NCBI RefSeq assembly: GCF_003323735.1
Contig: NZ_QOIM01000024.1
Coordinates: 62,001-126,000 of the forward strand
DNA from: Streptomyces reniochalinae
GTDB lineage: Bacteria > Actinomycetota > Actinomycetes > Streptomycetales > Streptomycetaceae
Direction of reading: 5' to 3'
Length of the DNA stretch: 64,000 bases
In this document: piece by piece, positions 42,033 through 49,962 of the stretch
How the letters are laid out: each line of letters opens with the position of its first letter
Position numbering within the stretch: the stretch's first letter is position 1
Made by a program: the position numbers and the translations under genes
Notes under the pieces: generated by a model
The model's input: the letters and a program-made list of their open reading frames with translations, nothing else
Told to the model about the DNA's origin: nothing
Databases searched by the model: none

Positions 42033-42608
42033 TCAGGTGTCGTCCTCTTCCGCGCCCCCGGCGACGGGCAGATGCGGCAGCCGCTCCGCCGCCGCGACAC
42101 CCTCCAGATATCCGCGCGCCCGCTCGGTGCGCGGATACGCCTCCAACAGCCGCCAGAAACGCGGTCCGTGCCCGGGGACGAGCAGATGCGACAGCTCGTG
42201 GAGAAGTACGTAGTCGATGACGTACTCGGGCATCCCCTGGAGCCGGTGGGAGAGGCGGATGCTGCCCTCAGCCGGGGTGCACGATCCCCAGCGGGTGTTC
42301 TGGTTGGTGACCCAGCGCACCGTGGCGGGGCAGGCGTGCCCGTCCAGATACTGCGCGGACAGTTGCGCCGCGCGCCGCGCCAGATCGCCGTCGTCCAGCA
42401 TCCGCCGGCTCTCCTGGGCTGCGAGCTTGTCGAGCATCACGCCGACCCAGCGTTTCTCCTCGTCTGCCGTCATGCGCGCCGGGAGGAGCACGACCGTGCG
42501 GTCCCCCTCCCGGTAGGCGGAGACCGTACGGCGACGGCGCGCACTGCGGCGCACCTCGACCGCGCTCGGGCTGATGCGGCTGGTGCTGTTCAGCGGGTCG
42601 GCGGGCAC
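42033..42608 (-). CDS. YgjP-like/M48-type metallopeptidase domain protein
   Basis: A 191-residue protein with the zinc motif HELSH in VIDYVLLHELSHLLVPGHGP (HExxH plus a third His in GHGPRFW) and the conserved NTRWGSCTPAEGSIRLSHRL block. This is the YgjP/DUF45 family, predicted metal-dependent hydrolases often near restriction or repair genes. The beginning is basic. It starts at GTG 42608. It converges with the NUDIX gene. Confidence 0.88.
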   Translation of the reverse strand: MPADPLNSTSRISPSAVEVRRSARRRRTVSAYREGDRTVVLLPARMTADEEKRWVGVMLDKLAAQESRRMLDDGDLARRAAQLSAQYLDGHACPATVRWVTNQNTRWGSCTPAEGSIRLSHRLQGMPEYVIDYVLLHELSHLLVPGHGPRFWRLLEAYPRTERARGYLEGVAAAERLPHLPVAGGAEEDDT

Positions 42609-42888
42609 GCCTCGACGTTACCCGCTGACGACGGAGGAAGTCAGCGCCCCGTATTTGTACGACTAACACGGATGCCTGTGGATAACTCAGCGCACCGATC
42701 CGGCGGCCGGCCGCATGCTGTGGGCGTCGGTCAACGCGAGTGAGCGACACCACCGAACGACGGCCGGACCCGGGACGCCCGCGCGCCCCACCCCGTCCCG
42801 TTCGACCTCCGTTCCATTCCGTTCCCACCCCATTCGGTCTCATTTAATTCGTTTTCGTTCCGATCCGTTCCGGCATCGAGGGGTCAGC

Positions 42889-43989
42889 ATGCATCCGATG
42901 ATCAAACCCGCACTGCGTCGCGGCTGGCGCGACAGGGAGACGGTGCAGTACGGCGTGGCACCCGCGCACGCCGTCCTCCTGGGACCGATGGGCGACGCCA
43001 CAGCCGCCTTCATGGAGCTGATGGACGGCACCCGCAGCATGGAGCGCCTCCAGCAGGAGGCCCACAGGCTCGGGCTCGCACCCCAGACCCCCGGCAAACT
43101 CACCGAACGACTCGCCACGGCGGGGGTGCTGGACGACGCGACCGCCGACCGAGCCGCCTCCGCGAGCGTCACCGACCGGTTACGGCCCGACCTCGCCTCC
43201 CTGTCCGTGGTGCACCGCGAGCCCGGCGGTGCGGTCCGCCGTCTCGCCGCCCGCCGCGAGGTCCGCGTCCAGGTACGGGGCGCAGGCCGCGTGGGAGCCG
43301 CCGTTGCGGCCACACTGGCGGCGGCCGGAGTGGGCCAGGTCGATGTCGTGGACGGCGGAGTGGTCGAGGAGTGGGACACGGCACCGGGCGGACTCCCGGC
43401 GGACCAGGTGGGAACGCGTCGCGATGTGGCGGCGCGCGCCGCGGTGCGGGAGTCGCGCGCCTGGAAGAGCACGGCGCGAGGAGGCGTCGATTTGGTGGTG
43501 ATCGCGCCCCGCGACGGGCTGGACGCCTACGCCCCGAACCCGGAGGTCGCCGAGCGGTTCCTGTCCGCGCGGACCCCGCATCTGTACAGCGGCGTGGTGG
43601 AGGCCACCGGGGTGGTCGGGCCGCTGGTGCTGCCGGGATCTTCGCCCTGCTCGGACTGCATGACGCGCGCCAGGGCCGAGCGGGAACCGAGCTGGCCGAT
43701 GCTGGTGGGCCAGTGGCGGACGGCGAGTAGGCGGCGCACGGGGGTCCCCGCCTGCGACACCGCGCTGGCCACCATGGTCGCCGGGGCCACGGCTTCCTAC
43801 GCCCTCAGTTATCTCGACGGCGACGACGCGTGCGCGGTGGGGTATCGGCTGCGCTTCGCACTGCCCCACCTGTTGCCGGCCACGGAAGAATTCACCGCGC
43901 ACCCCGAGTGTCCATGCGGTGCCGCTTCCGTGAGTGCCCCACCCGCGGGCTCCGCGAACGGCCACCCGCACGCGACAATGACGGGGTAG
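42889..43989 (+). CDS. ThiF/E1-like protein with degenerate leader-binding region
   Basis: A 366-residue protein. Residues 1-85 resemble a peptide-binding winged-helix/PqqD-like part (QYGVAPAHAVLLGPMGDATA, DGTRSMERLQQEAHRLG). Residues about 115-300 are a ThiF/MoeB Rossmann domain (VQVRGAGRVGAAVAATLAAA, VDVVDGGVVEEWDTAPGGLP). Zinc Cys pairs are SSPCSDCMTRA and HPECPCGAAS. It resembles the E1-like half of TOMM cyclodehydratases, yet no YcaO, precursor or modification gene is adjacent. ATG 42889 follows GAGGGG by 5 nt. It may share a transcript with the ABC1 kinase. Function unknown. Confidence 0.75.
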   Translation: MHPMIKPALRRGWRDRETVQYGVAPAHAVLLGPMGDATAAFMELMDGTRSMERLQQEAHRLGLAPQTPGKLTERLATAGVLDDATADRAASASVTDRLRPDLASLSVVHREPGGAVRRLAARREVRVQVRGAGRVGAAVAATLAAAGVGQVDVVDGGVVEEWDTAPGGLPADQVGTRRDVAARAAVRESRAWKSTARGGVDLVVIAPRDGLDAYAPNPEVAERFLSARTPHLYSGVVEATGVVGPLVLPGSSPCSDCMTRARAEREPSWPMLVGQWRTASRRRTGVPACDTALATMVAGATASYALSYLDGDDACAVGYRLRFALPHLLPATEEFTAHPECPCGAASVSAPPAGSANGHPHATMTG

Positions 43990-44042
43990 CCGTCGTCCGC
44001 GGTGCCGTCTCGATCGAGCTGTCAGTGGAGTTGGAGGGGCGC

Positions 44043-45578
44043 ATGACTGATCTTCCCCGCAAGGCGGTGACACGTACGGCCAAACTGGCCGCCCTGCCGT
44101 TGGGTTTCGCGGGCCGCTCCGCCTGGGGGCTGGGCAAGCGCCTCGGCGGCCTCTCCGCCGACCTGGTCGGCCAGGAGCTGCAACAGCGCACCGCCGAGCA
44201 GCTGTTCAAGGTGCTCGGAGAGTTGAAGGGCGGCGCGATGAAGTTCGGCCAGGCGCTCTCGGTCTTCGAGTCCGCGCTCCCCGACGAGCTGGCCGGCCCC
44301 TACCGCGCCACGCTGACCCGCCTCCAGGAAGCCGCCCCGCCGATGCCGGCCGCCACGGTGCACGCGATCCTCGCGGAACGGCTGGGGGAGCAGTGGCGGG
44401 AGCTGTTCGCCGAGTTCGACGACAAACCCGCGGCAGCCGCCTCCATAGGCCAGGTGCACCGCGCCGTCTGGCACGACGGGCGCGACGTCGCGGTGAAGGT
44501 GCAATACCCCGGCGCGGGCGAGGCCCTGGCCTCCGACCTCGCCCAACTCGGACGCTTCGCACGCCTGCTCGGCCCCCTCGTCCCCGGCATGGACATCAAA
44601 CCGCTCATCACCGAGATGCACGAGCGGGTGACCGAGGAGCTGGACTACGGCCTCGAGGCGGAAGCCCAGCACGCCTACGCCGAGGAGTTCGCGGAAGATC
44701 CGGACGTGGTGATACCCGACGTCGTCCACCAGGGCGAGCAGGTCCTGGTGACCGAATGGCTGTCGGGAACACCACTCTCGGAGGTGATATCCGACGGCGG
44801 CCAAGAAGAGCGCGACCGTGCCGGGCAGCTGCTGAGCCGCTTCCTCTTCTCGGGAACCATGCGTACCGGACTGCTGCACGCCGACCCGCATCCGGGAAAC
44901 TTCCGCCTGGTGACCGGCGGCAGCACCGCGCCCGGGGAGTGGCGGCTCGGAGTGATGGACTTCGGCACCGTTGACCGGCTGCCCGGAGGGCTCCCACCCA
45001 CCATCGGCACCGTGCTGCGGCTGATACTCGACGGCGACGCCGAGACCGCCTACGACCTGCTGCGCGAGGAAGGATTCGTCAAAGAGCAGATCGAGCTGGA
45101 TCCCGAAGAAGTACGGGATTACCTGCTGCCCATCATCGAGCCCGCCAGCGCGCCCGAGTTCACCTTCGGCAGGGAGTGGATGCGGGGGCAGGCGGCCCGG
45201 ATAGCCGACCCTCGCTCCCCCGCCCACCAGTTGGGCCGGCAGCTCAACCTGCCCCCCTCCTATCTGCTCATCCACCGGGTGACGCTGAGCACCATCGGCG
45301 TGCTGTGTCAGCTCGGCGCCACGGTGCGGATGCGCGACGACATGGCGACCTGGGTCCCCGGCTTCGCCCCCACCGAGCAGCCACCCCGCACCACCCGCCC
45401 TACCGAGGCCACCGAACCCGACGAGCACGCGGAGACCGGAGGGACCGGGGAGACCGGCGAGCCCACGGACCCGGCGGAAGTGCTGGATGCCGCGAAGACG
45501 AGGGTGACCACCGAGCCCGCAGAGCCCGCAGAGCCCGCCGAGCCCGAAGAATCGGAGCCGTCCGAAGCCGCATCGTGA
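44043..45578 (+). CDS. ABC1/UbiB-family atypical kinase
   Basis: The product is a 511-residue AarF/ADCK-family protein: KGGAMKFGQALSVFESALPD (KxGQ motif), AAASIGQVHRAVWHDGRDVA (A-rich loop), VKVQYPGAGEALASDLAQLG, LHADPHPGNFRLV (catalytic Asp) and MDFGTVDRLPGG. Such kinases influence quinone or lipid metabolism; Streptomyces lack ubiquinone, so the target may be menaquinone or membrane lipids. The last 75 residues are Thr/Glu/Pro-rich repeats (EPAEPAEPAEPEESEPSE). ATG 44043 has GGAGGGG just upstream. Confidence 0.92.
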   Translation: MTDLPRKAVTRTAKLAALPLGFAGRSAWGLGKRLGGLSADLVGQELQQRTAEQLFKVLGELKGGAMKFGQALSVFESALPDELAGPYRATLTRLQEAAPPMPAATVHAILAERLGEQWRELFAEFDDKPAAAASIGQVHRAVWHDGRDVAVKVQYPGAGEALASDLAQLGRFARLLGPLVPGMDIKPLITEMHERVTEELDYGLEAEAQHAYAEEFAEDPDVVIPDVVHQGEQVLVTEWLSGTPLSEVISDGGQEERDRAGQLLSRFLFSGTMRTGLLHADPHPGNFRLVTGGSTAPGEWRLGVMDFGTVDRLPGGLPPTIGTVLRLILDGDAETAYDLLREEGFVKEQIELDPEEVRDYLLPIIEPASAPEFTFGREWMRGQAARIADPRSPAHQLGRQLNLPPSYLLIHRVTLSTIGVLCQLGATVRMRDDMATWVPGFAPTEQPPRTTRPTEATEPDEHAETGGTGETGEPTDPAEVLDAAKTRVTTEPAEPAEPAEPEESEPSEAAS

Positions 45579-45775
45579 ACACCGGCGACGGGCCCATCCC
45601 CGTGAGCGGCTGTTCGAAGGCCGCCTCTCGCAGGGGCCGAGCCACCGCCGAACGCGCCGTTCACGTGGATATGCCCACCACACAGGCACGCCGGTCGCGC
45701 CGACGCGCCCCGCCCCGCACAGACACGCCCACCCGCAGGCGCACCCCTCTCGCGTGCGGCTCACCTGAAACGGCG

Positions 45776-45803
45776 AAGAGCCGGGGCGTAAGCCCCGGCT
45801 CTT
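45776..45803. terminator. Bidirectional terminator between ABC1 kinase and small gene
   Basis: AAGAGCCGGGGC and GCCCCGGCTCTT form a perfect 12-bp stem with a GTAA tetraloop, bounded by A- and T-containing ends, in the gap where the ABC1 gene and the wblC operon converge. This is one of the clearest terminators in the window. Confidence 0.88.
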
Positions 45804-45826
45804 GGCACAGATGGGTCGGCGCGTGG

Positions 45827-45997
45827 TCACTGCATGACGGCCATGGCCAGCGCACGCCGCGCCTTGAGGGTGGCTCGTTCGGCCCGGCGCTGGAGGCGGC
45901 GGGCGGTCCGCAGCCGCAGCGCCCGCCGCTCCGAATCCGCCTCCCTCAGCCTGTCGTGTATGTGCACCCTCGCCAGGCTTTCTGGCATGAGTTGCAT
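45827..45997 (-). CDS. Small basic protein downstream of wblC
   Basis: A 56-residue Arg/Ala-rich protein (MQLMPESLARVHIHDRLREA, then RRALRLRTARRLQRRAERAT), predicted to be a single charged helix. Start choice is uncertain: ATG 45997 has AGGAA 7 nt upstream; ATG 46072 gives 81 residues; ATG 46186 overlaps the wblC TGA by ATGA and would give 119 residues with a less structured N-terminus. Being co-transcribed with wblC it should be antibiotic-inducible. I do not recognise a function; nucleic acid or ribosome binding would suit its charge. Confidence 0.6.
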   Translation of the reverse strand: MQLMPESLARVHIHDRLREADSERRALRLRTARRLQRRAERATLKARRALAMAVMQ

Positions 45998-46182
45998 GTC
46001 GCGGTTCCTGTTCTGACGGAGGAGCGTCGCATCGGAGTGGGAGTGGGCGGTGATCTCGCGGGTGGATGTCATCGTCGGATCCTGCTTCGTGAGGTGGCGC
46101 ATACGGGGGTCCAGCGCCGACGGGTTGTCGATCGTTCCGGCAGCCGCCGTGCGGCGGGCGGCCGAGCTGTGGCGGTGGGAGC

Positions 46183-46551
46183 TCATGCCGTCACCGGGTT
46201 CTTCCGCGGACGCCCCCGGGGCCGCTTGCGCGGAACGACAACGCCCTGGACGAACAGCTCGCCGCCCCAGACGCCCCAGGGCTCGCGGCGGTCCTTGGCG
46301 CCGGCGAGGCAGGCCTCACGCAGCGGGCAGGTCTGGCAGAGGGACTTCGCGTACTCGACGTCGGCCGGCGACTCGGCGAAGAAGACCTCCGGGTCGTAGG
46401 AGCGGCAGGGAACGTCGACGCCGAGCCGGTCGATCGCGTCGTCGAGCTCGGTGAGGGTGAACAGCGGGGCGTTCAAGGAGTCCTCCGTGGTGGCATCAGG
46501 CGGCAGAGAAGGCGCGGGGCGCAACGGGTTGGGGTGCGTCTCGGTGTGCAC
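46183..46551 (-). CDS. wblC: WhiB-like antibiotic-response regulator WblC/WhiB7
   Basis: The product is a 122-residue iron-sulfur transcription factor. Cluster ligands are Cys in VPCRSYDPEVFFAE, LCQTCPLREACLAG (CxxCxxxxxC), the turn is EPWGVWGGELF, and an AT-hook RKRPRGRPRKNP ends the protein, the hallmark of WblC/WhiB7 among WhiB paralogues. It partners with the primary sigma factor and activates intrinsic resistance genes to ribosome-targeting drugs. GTG 46551 follows AGGAAG by 8 nt. Neighbours uvrD2, mrx and nudC match the mycobacterial whiB7 locus. A long leader with an attenuator precedes it. Confidence 0.95.
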   Translation of the reverse strand: MHTETHPNPLRPAPSLPPDATTEDSLNAPLFTLTELDDAIDRLGVDVPCRSYDPEVFFAESPADVEYAKSLCQTCPLREACLAGAKDRREPWGVWGGELFVQGVVVPRKRPRGRPRKNPVTA

Positions 46552-46623
46552 TGTCGGTTCTTCCTGTCTGTCGTGTGTCTGTTGTCGGTCGGTCCGGCTG
46601 GTGGCCGGTCGGGGCAAACAGAA

Positions 46624-46656
46624 GGGCCGCGGATCCCGGTGTGGGTTCCGCGGCCC
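46624..46656 (-). terminator. Attenuator hairpin in the wblC leader
   Basis: On the minus strand GGGCCGCGGA and TCCGCGGCCC pair over 10 bp with a 13-nt loop, followed by TTCTGTTT, so this is an intrinsic terminator 73 bp before the wblC start. A second small hairpin (CCTGATC/GATCAGG, 46670-46688) contains the upstream ORF's stop codon. This layout fits ribosome-mediated attenuation, as described for whiB7/wblC. Confidence 0.85.
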
Positions 46657-46683
46657 TGGAAGGTGCCGACCTGATCTCGCCGA

Positions 46684-46959
46684 TCAGGCTGGATCTCTCC
46701 AGGGATCGAGCCCACGGAAGGCCCACATCGTGTAGCGCTGCGTCTTCTGGCGTCCCTCGCCGGCACCGTCGGCCACGAAGCCACTGGCGAAGGCCACTGC
46801 TGCCCTTGCCTGTGCCGCTACCTCGGGTGCCTGGATCGGTCGCTCATTGCCGCCCAGCGCGACACCGGACACACCGGTGCCGTGGAGGCTGGGGCCGAGC
46901 AGGCAGGCGCGAACGACCGAGTGATCAGTCAGTTTGATCTGCGTCTTCATCGTGGCCAC
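46684..46959 (-). CDS. Leader ORF upstream of wblC (91 codons)
   Basis: GTG 46959 has a strong AGGAGG (46966-46971 region) 8 nt upstream. The 91-residue product begins MATMKTQIKLTDHSVVRACL and includes LLGPSLHGTGVSGVALGGNE and WAFRGLDPWRDPA. The stop codon lies within a hairpin directly before the attenuator. It may be a genuine conserved small gene or mainly a sensor ORF whose stalled translation by antibiotics prevents termination. No domain is recognised. Confidence 0.6.
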   Translation of the reverse strand: MATMKTQIKLTDHSVVRACLLGPSLHGTGVSGVALGGNERPIQAPEVAAQARAAVAFASGFVADGAGEGRQKTQRYTMWAFRGLDPWRDPA

Positions 46960-47077
46960 TGGTCTCGCCTCCTCTCGGCGTCTCGGGGACCGGCCGCGAG
47001 GCCGATCCGTAGATGTTCAGGACTGAGTAGAGCATGAAAGGGACGAGACGAAAAGGCCCGCCCTCTCCATGTCCGGA

Positions 47078-47117
47078 AGGCTATGAGGCTCCGCACGGCG
47101 GGCGCAAACTATTTTTC
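47078..47117 (-). promoter_or_regulatory. Candidate WblC-type autoregulated promoter
   Basis: On the minus strand an AT-rich block (GAAAAATAG, 47117-47109) sits next to TTGCGC (47107-47102) as -35 with TAGCCT (47083-47078) as -10, spacer 18. An AT-rich element just upstream of -35 is the known mark of WhiB7/WblC-activated promoters, read by the AT-hook. Predicted start near 47071 gives a leader of about 520 nt to wblC. An ATG at 47070 could open a leaderless 17-codon ORF (MERAGLFVSSLSCSTQS). Confidence 0.65.
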
Positions 47118-47124
47118 GCGGCTT

Positions 47125-47147
47125 TCTGTCACAGCTTCTGTGACAGA
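47125..47147. terminator. Palindromic hairpin between uvrD2 and the wblC promoter
   Basis: TCTGTCACAG-CTT-CTGTGACAGA is a 10-bp perfect inverted repeat with a 3-nt centre within the 312-bp gap 46960-47271. Position after the uvrD2 stop suggests a terminator, but its AT content and place just upstream of the wblC promoter also allow an operator. The rest of the gap (47150-47271) is C/T-rich spacer with no gene. Confidence 0.55.
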
Positions 47148-47271
47148 GGGAGAGAGCCCACCGCGCGGGGGGACGGCTCCGGCCTGTTCCGCTTCGCTCG
47201 GCCTTCTCCCTCTCCCCTCCCCCTCCCCCTTGCCCACCCACCACCACCGCCTCCTCACGTGAGAGCTCCCC

Positions 47272-49470
47272 CTACGTCTCCTTCTCCTCCGTCCTCGGGA
47301 GCTCCTCGCCCGCGCACAGGGCCAGCACGTCGGCGCCGTACTGCTGGAGCTTGCGCGCGCGGACGCCGGAGATCCGGGCGAGCGCCGCCTCGTCGCCGGG
47401 GACGGTCTCGGCGATGGCCAGCAGCGTCTTGTCGGTGAAGACGCAGTAATCGGGCTGGCCCAGCAGTGCGGCCTGGGCAGCGCGCCACTGGTGCAGGCGT
47501 TCGTAGAGCACCTCGTCGAGCTCCGAGGGGCAGTCCTCGCAGCGCATCAGCTTCACCTCCCCCGGGTCGGTGAGCGAGCGTCCGCACACCCGGCACCGCG
47601 CCGGAGCACGGCGCACCCGCGAACGCGCGCCGGGAACCCGGTACGGGCCGGTGCCGCCCTCCACGCTGCCGGTCGCGGTGCCAGGGCGTGAGGCCGCTCC
47701 CGCTCCGCCGCGGCTGAGCCCCTTCAAGAAACGGCTCGGCTGTCTGCCGGGGCGACCGCCCGGGGAGCGGGCCAGGGCCCAGGAGAGGGTGAGGATGCGG
47801 CGGGCGCGGGTGATCCCCACGTAGAGCAGGCGGCGTTCCTCTTCTATCTGCTCGTCGGTCTTGGCGTAGGTGAGGGGGAGCATGCCGTCGGTGAGGCCGA
47901 CCAGGAAGACCGCGTCCCACTCCAGGCCCTTGGCCGCGTGGAGGGATGCGAGGGTGACGCCTTCGACCGTGGGGGCGTGCTGGGCCCTGGCCCGTTCGTC
48001 CAGCTCGGTGACGAGATCGGAGAGCGTCGCCCGGGGGCGGGCCGCGGCGAAGTCCGTCGCCAGGCGTACCAGGGCCGCCAGGGACTCCCAGCGGTCCCGC
48101 ACGGCGCCGGAGCCTGCCGGGGCCTGCGGCGACCAGCCCTTGGTGCCGAAGACGGCGCGCACCTGGGAGGGGAGGTCGACCGCGTCGTCCAGCAGTGCGT
48201 CGTTGCCGCCCGCGCGGGCGGCGCCGCGCAGCACCACGAAGGCTTCGCGGACCTCGGGTCGCTCGAAGAAGCGTTCGGCGCCGCGCAGCTGGCAGGGGAT
48301 TCCGACGTCGGCGAGGGCCTGCTCGTAGACCTCGGACTGGGCGTTGATGCGGTAGAGGACGGCGATCTCGCTGGCCGGTACGCCCGAGGCGATCAGGTCG
48401 CGGATGCGGCGAGCGGTGCCCTCGGCCTCGCCGGGCTCGTCGGCGTACTCGGCGTGGACCGGTTCCGGGCCCGCCTCGCGCTGGGAGACGAGTTCGAGAC
48501 GGTGTTCGGCCGCCCGCCCTGAGGCCTGGGTCAGCAGGCCGTTGGCGAGGTGCACCACCTGGGGCGTGGAGCGGTAGTCCCGGACGAGCTTGACCACGGT
48601 GGCGTGGGGATGGCGGGTGCGGAAGTCGAGGAGGTGGTCGGCGGTAGCGCCGGTGAAGGAGTAGATCGTCTGGCTGGCGTCACCGACGACGCACAGGCTC
48701 TCCCGCTCGCCGACCCACAGCTCCAGGAGGCGCTGCTGGAGGGGGCTGACGTCCTGGTACTCGTCGACGACGAAGTGCTGGTACTGGCCGCGGACGGTCT
48801 CGGCGATGTCCGCACGGTCTTCGAGTACGGCGACGGTCAGCAGCAGGACGTCCTCGAAGTCGATCACGGAGCGCTCACGCTTGAGCTGTTCGTACAGGGC
48901 GTAGATGCGGCCCGTCTCGGCAGGGTCGCGGGGGGCCTGGCGGCCTGCCTTGGCGGCGGCGGCCGGATAGTCCTCGGGGACCGTCTGGGTGACCTTGGAC
49001 CATTCGATCTCGCTGGTGACGTCCCGCAGTTCGTTGCGGTCCAGCCGCAGGCGGCAGCGGGTGGCGGCCTCGGCGACGAGGGCGGCCTTCCGTTCGAGGA
49101 GCTGCGGCAGCTCGCCGCCCACCGCGCGGGGCCAGAAGAACTGCAACTGGCGCAGCGCCGCAGAGTGGAAGGTGCGGGCCTGCACGCCGTGGGCGCCCAG
49201 ACCGCGCAGCCGTCCGCGCATCTCTCCGGCGGCGCGCTGGGTGAAGGTGACGGCCAGCACGCTCGCGGGTGGCAGGATGCCGGCGCGCACGCCGTAGGCG
49301 ATGCGGTGGGTGAGGGCGCGGGTCTTGCCTGTGCCCGCACCGGCCAGCACGCACACCGGACCGTGCAGGGCGGTCGCCACCTCGCGCTGCTCGGGGTCGA
49401 GGCCCTCGAGCACCGCGTCGGGAGAGTCGGGTGCCTGCGGGAAGAGCGGGGAGTCCGTTGCTGCTGTCAC
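47272..49470 (-). CDS. uvrD2: ATP-dependent DNA helicase UvrD2
   Basis: A 732-residue superfamily-1A helicase: Walker A LAGAGTGKTRALTHR (around residues 42-56), Walker B VVDEYQDVSPLQQ, GDASQTIYSFTGA, and VTLASHLHAAKGLEWDAVFL-like motif V (seen as TLASLHAAKGLEWDAV) and VGITRAR. The C-terminus has a tetracysteine zinc segment (CRVCGRS, CEDCPSE) and an HRDC domain (LARISGVRARKLQQYGADVL), the UvrD2 arrangement essential in mycobacteria. It is divergent from mycoredoxin, whose sigma-R promoter lies in the shared 147-bp gap. Confidence 0.94.
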   Translation of the reverse strand: MTAATDSPLFPQAPDSPDAVLEGLDPEQREVATALHGPVCVLAGAGTGKTRALTHRIAYGVRAGILPPASVLAVTFTQRAAGEMRGRLRGLGAHGVQARTFHSAALRQLQFFWPRAVGGELPQLLERKAALVAEAATRCRLRLDRNELRDVTSEIEWSKVTQTVPEDYPAAAAKAGRQAPRDPAETGRIYALYEQLKRERSVIDFEDVLLLTVAVLEDRADIAETVRGQYQHFVVDEYQDVSPLQQRLLELWVGERESLCVVGDASQTIYSFTGATADHLLDFRTRHPHATVVKLVRDYRSTPQVVHLANGLLTQASGRAAEHRLELVSQREAGPEPVHAEYADEPGEAEGTARRIRDLIASGVPASEIAVLYRINAQSEVYEQALADVGIPCQLRGAERFFERPEVREAFVVLRGAARAGGNDALLDDAVDLPSQVRAVFGTKGWSPQAPAGSGAVRDRWESLAALVRLATDFAAARPRATLSDLVTELDERARAQHAPTVEGVTLASLHAAKGLEWDAVFLVGLTDGMLPLTYAKTDEQIEEERRLLYVGITRARRILTLSWALARSPGGRPGRQPSRFLKGLSRGGAGAASRPGTATGSVEGGTGPYRVPGARSRVRRAPARCRVCGRSLTDPGEVKLMRCEDCPSELDEVLYERLHQWRAAQAALLGQPDYCVFTDKTLLAIAETVPGDEAALARISGVRARKLQQYGADVLALCAGEELPRTEEKET

Positions 49471-49553
49471 CCCGCCATGCTGCCAGGGCCGGGGGTGGGG
49501 AGGGGGCGGCTGTCCACAGGGTGGGGGTGTTGGTCGTACGAATGGGGTCCGGG

Positions 49554-49579
49554 GGAATGGCCGGGTACCGTCGCGCGTT
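49554..49579 (+). promoter_or_regulatory. SigR-dependent promoter of mycoredoxin
   Basis: GGAAT at 49554-49558 is followed by exactly 18 nt and GTT at 49577-49579, preceded by a G run, the same form as the sigR promoter at 16 kb. A start near 49586 leaves a 30-nt leader carrying AAGGAG. Thus thiol stress sensed by RsrA should induce mycoredoxin. Confidence 0.85.
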
Positions 49580-49617
49580 CACCCAAGGCACCGAACGAGA
49601 CGAAGGAGCACTGGACA

Positions 49618-49860
49618 ATGGCGGGCACTGTGACGATGTACAGCACCACCTGGTGCGGCTACTGCCGCCGGCTGAAGGGCCAGATGGAGCGCGAGGGGAT
49701 CGCGTACACGGAGGTCAACATCGAGCAGGACCCGGAGTCGGCGGCCTTCGTGGAGAAGGCGAACGGCGGCAACCAGACCGTTCCCACCGTGCTGTTCCCC
49801 GACGGTTCGACGCTGACCAACCCGTCCCTGGCGCAGGTGAAGGAGAAGGTCGGGGCCTGA
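49618..49860 (+). CDS. mrx1: Mycoredoxin (glutaredoxin-like, mycothiol-dependent)
   Basis: An 80-residue thioredoxin-fold protein with redox motif CGYC in MYSTTWCGYCRRLKGQM, the cis-Pro loop GNQTVPTVLFPDGS and the family length. Mycoredoxin-1 reduces mycothiol-mixed disulfides in actinobacteria that lack glutathione. AAGGAG lies 9 nt before ATG 49618. A SigR promoter precedes it. The position between uvrD2 and nudC equals that of the M. tuberculosis mycoredoxin gene. Confidence 0.94.
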   Translation: MAGTVTMYSTTWCGYCRRLKGQMEREGIAYTEVNIEQDPESAAFVEKANGGNQTVPTVLFPDGSTLTNPSLAQVKEKVGA

Positions 49861-49962
49861 GTCCCGCGCTTCGCGGCCCCGCGGGGCGGCCGGTCCGGCA
49901 GGACCGGGGCCGCCCGGCGGGGCCGTCGTGTTTTGGGGAGAGCGGGGGCGGGGCCTCCGTGT

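Noticed and set aside
42677..42685. TGTGGATAA, the complement of a perfect E. coli DnaA box
   Set aside because: Single copy with no box cluster, dnaA/dnaN or AT-rich unwinding region; Streptomyces boxes favour TTGTCCACA. CTGTCCACA at 49510 is likewise isolated.
42889..43989. TOMM or lasso biosynthetic cluster around the ThiF-like gene
   Set aside because: No YcaO, B1/B2, precursor peptide or transporter is adjacent.
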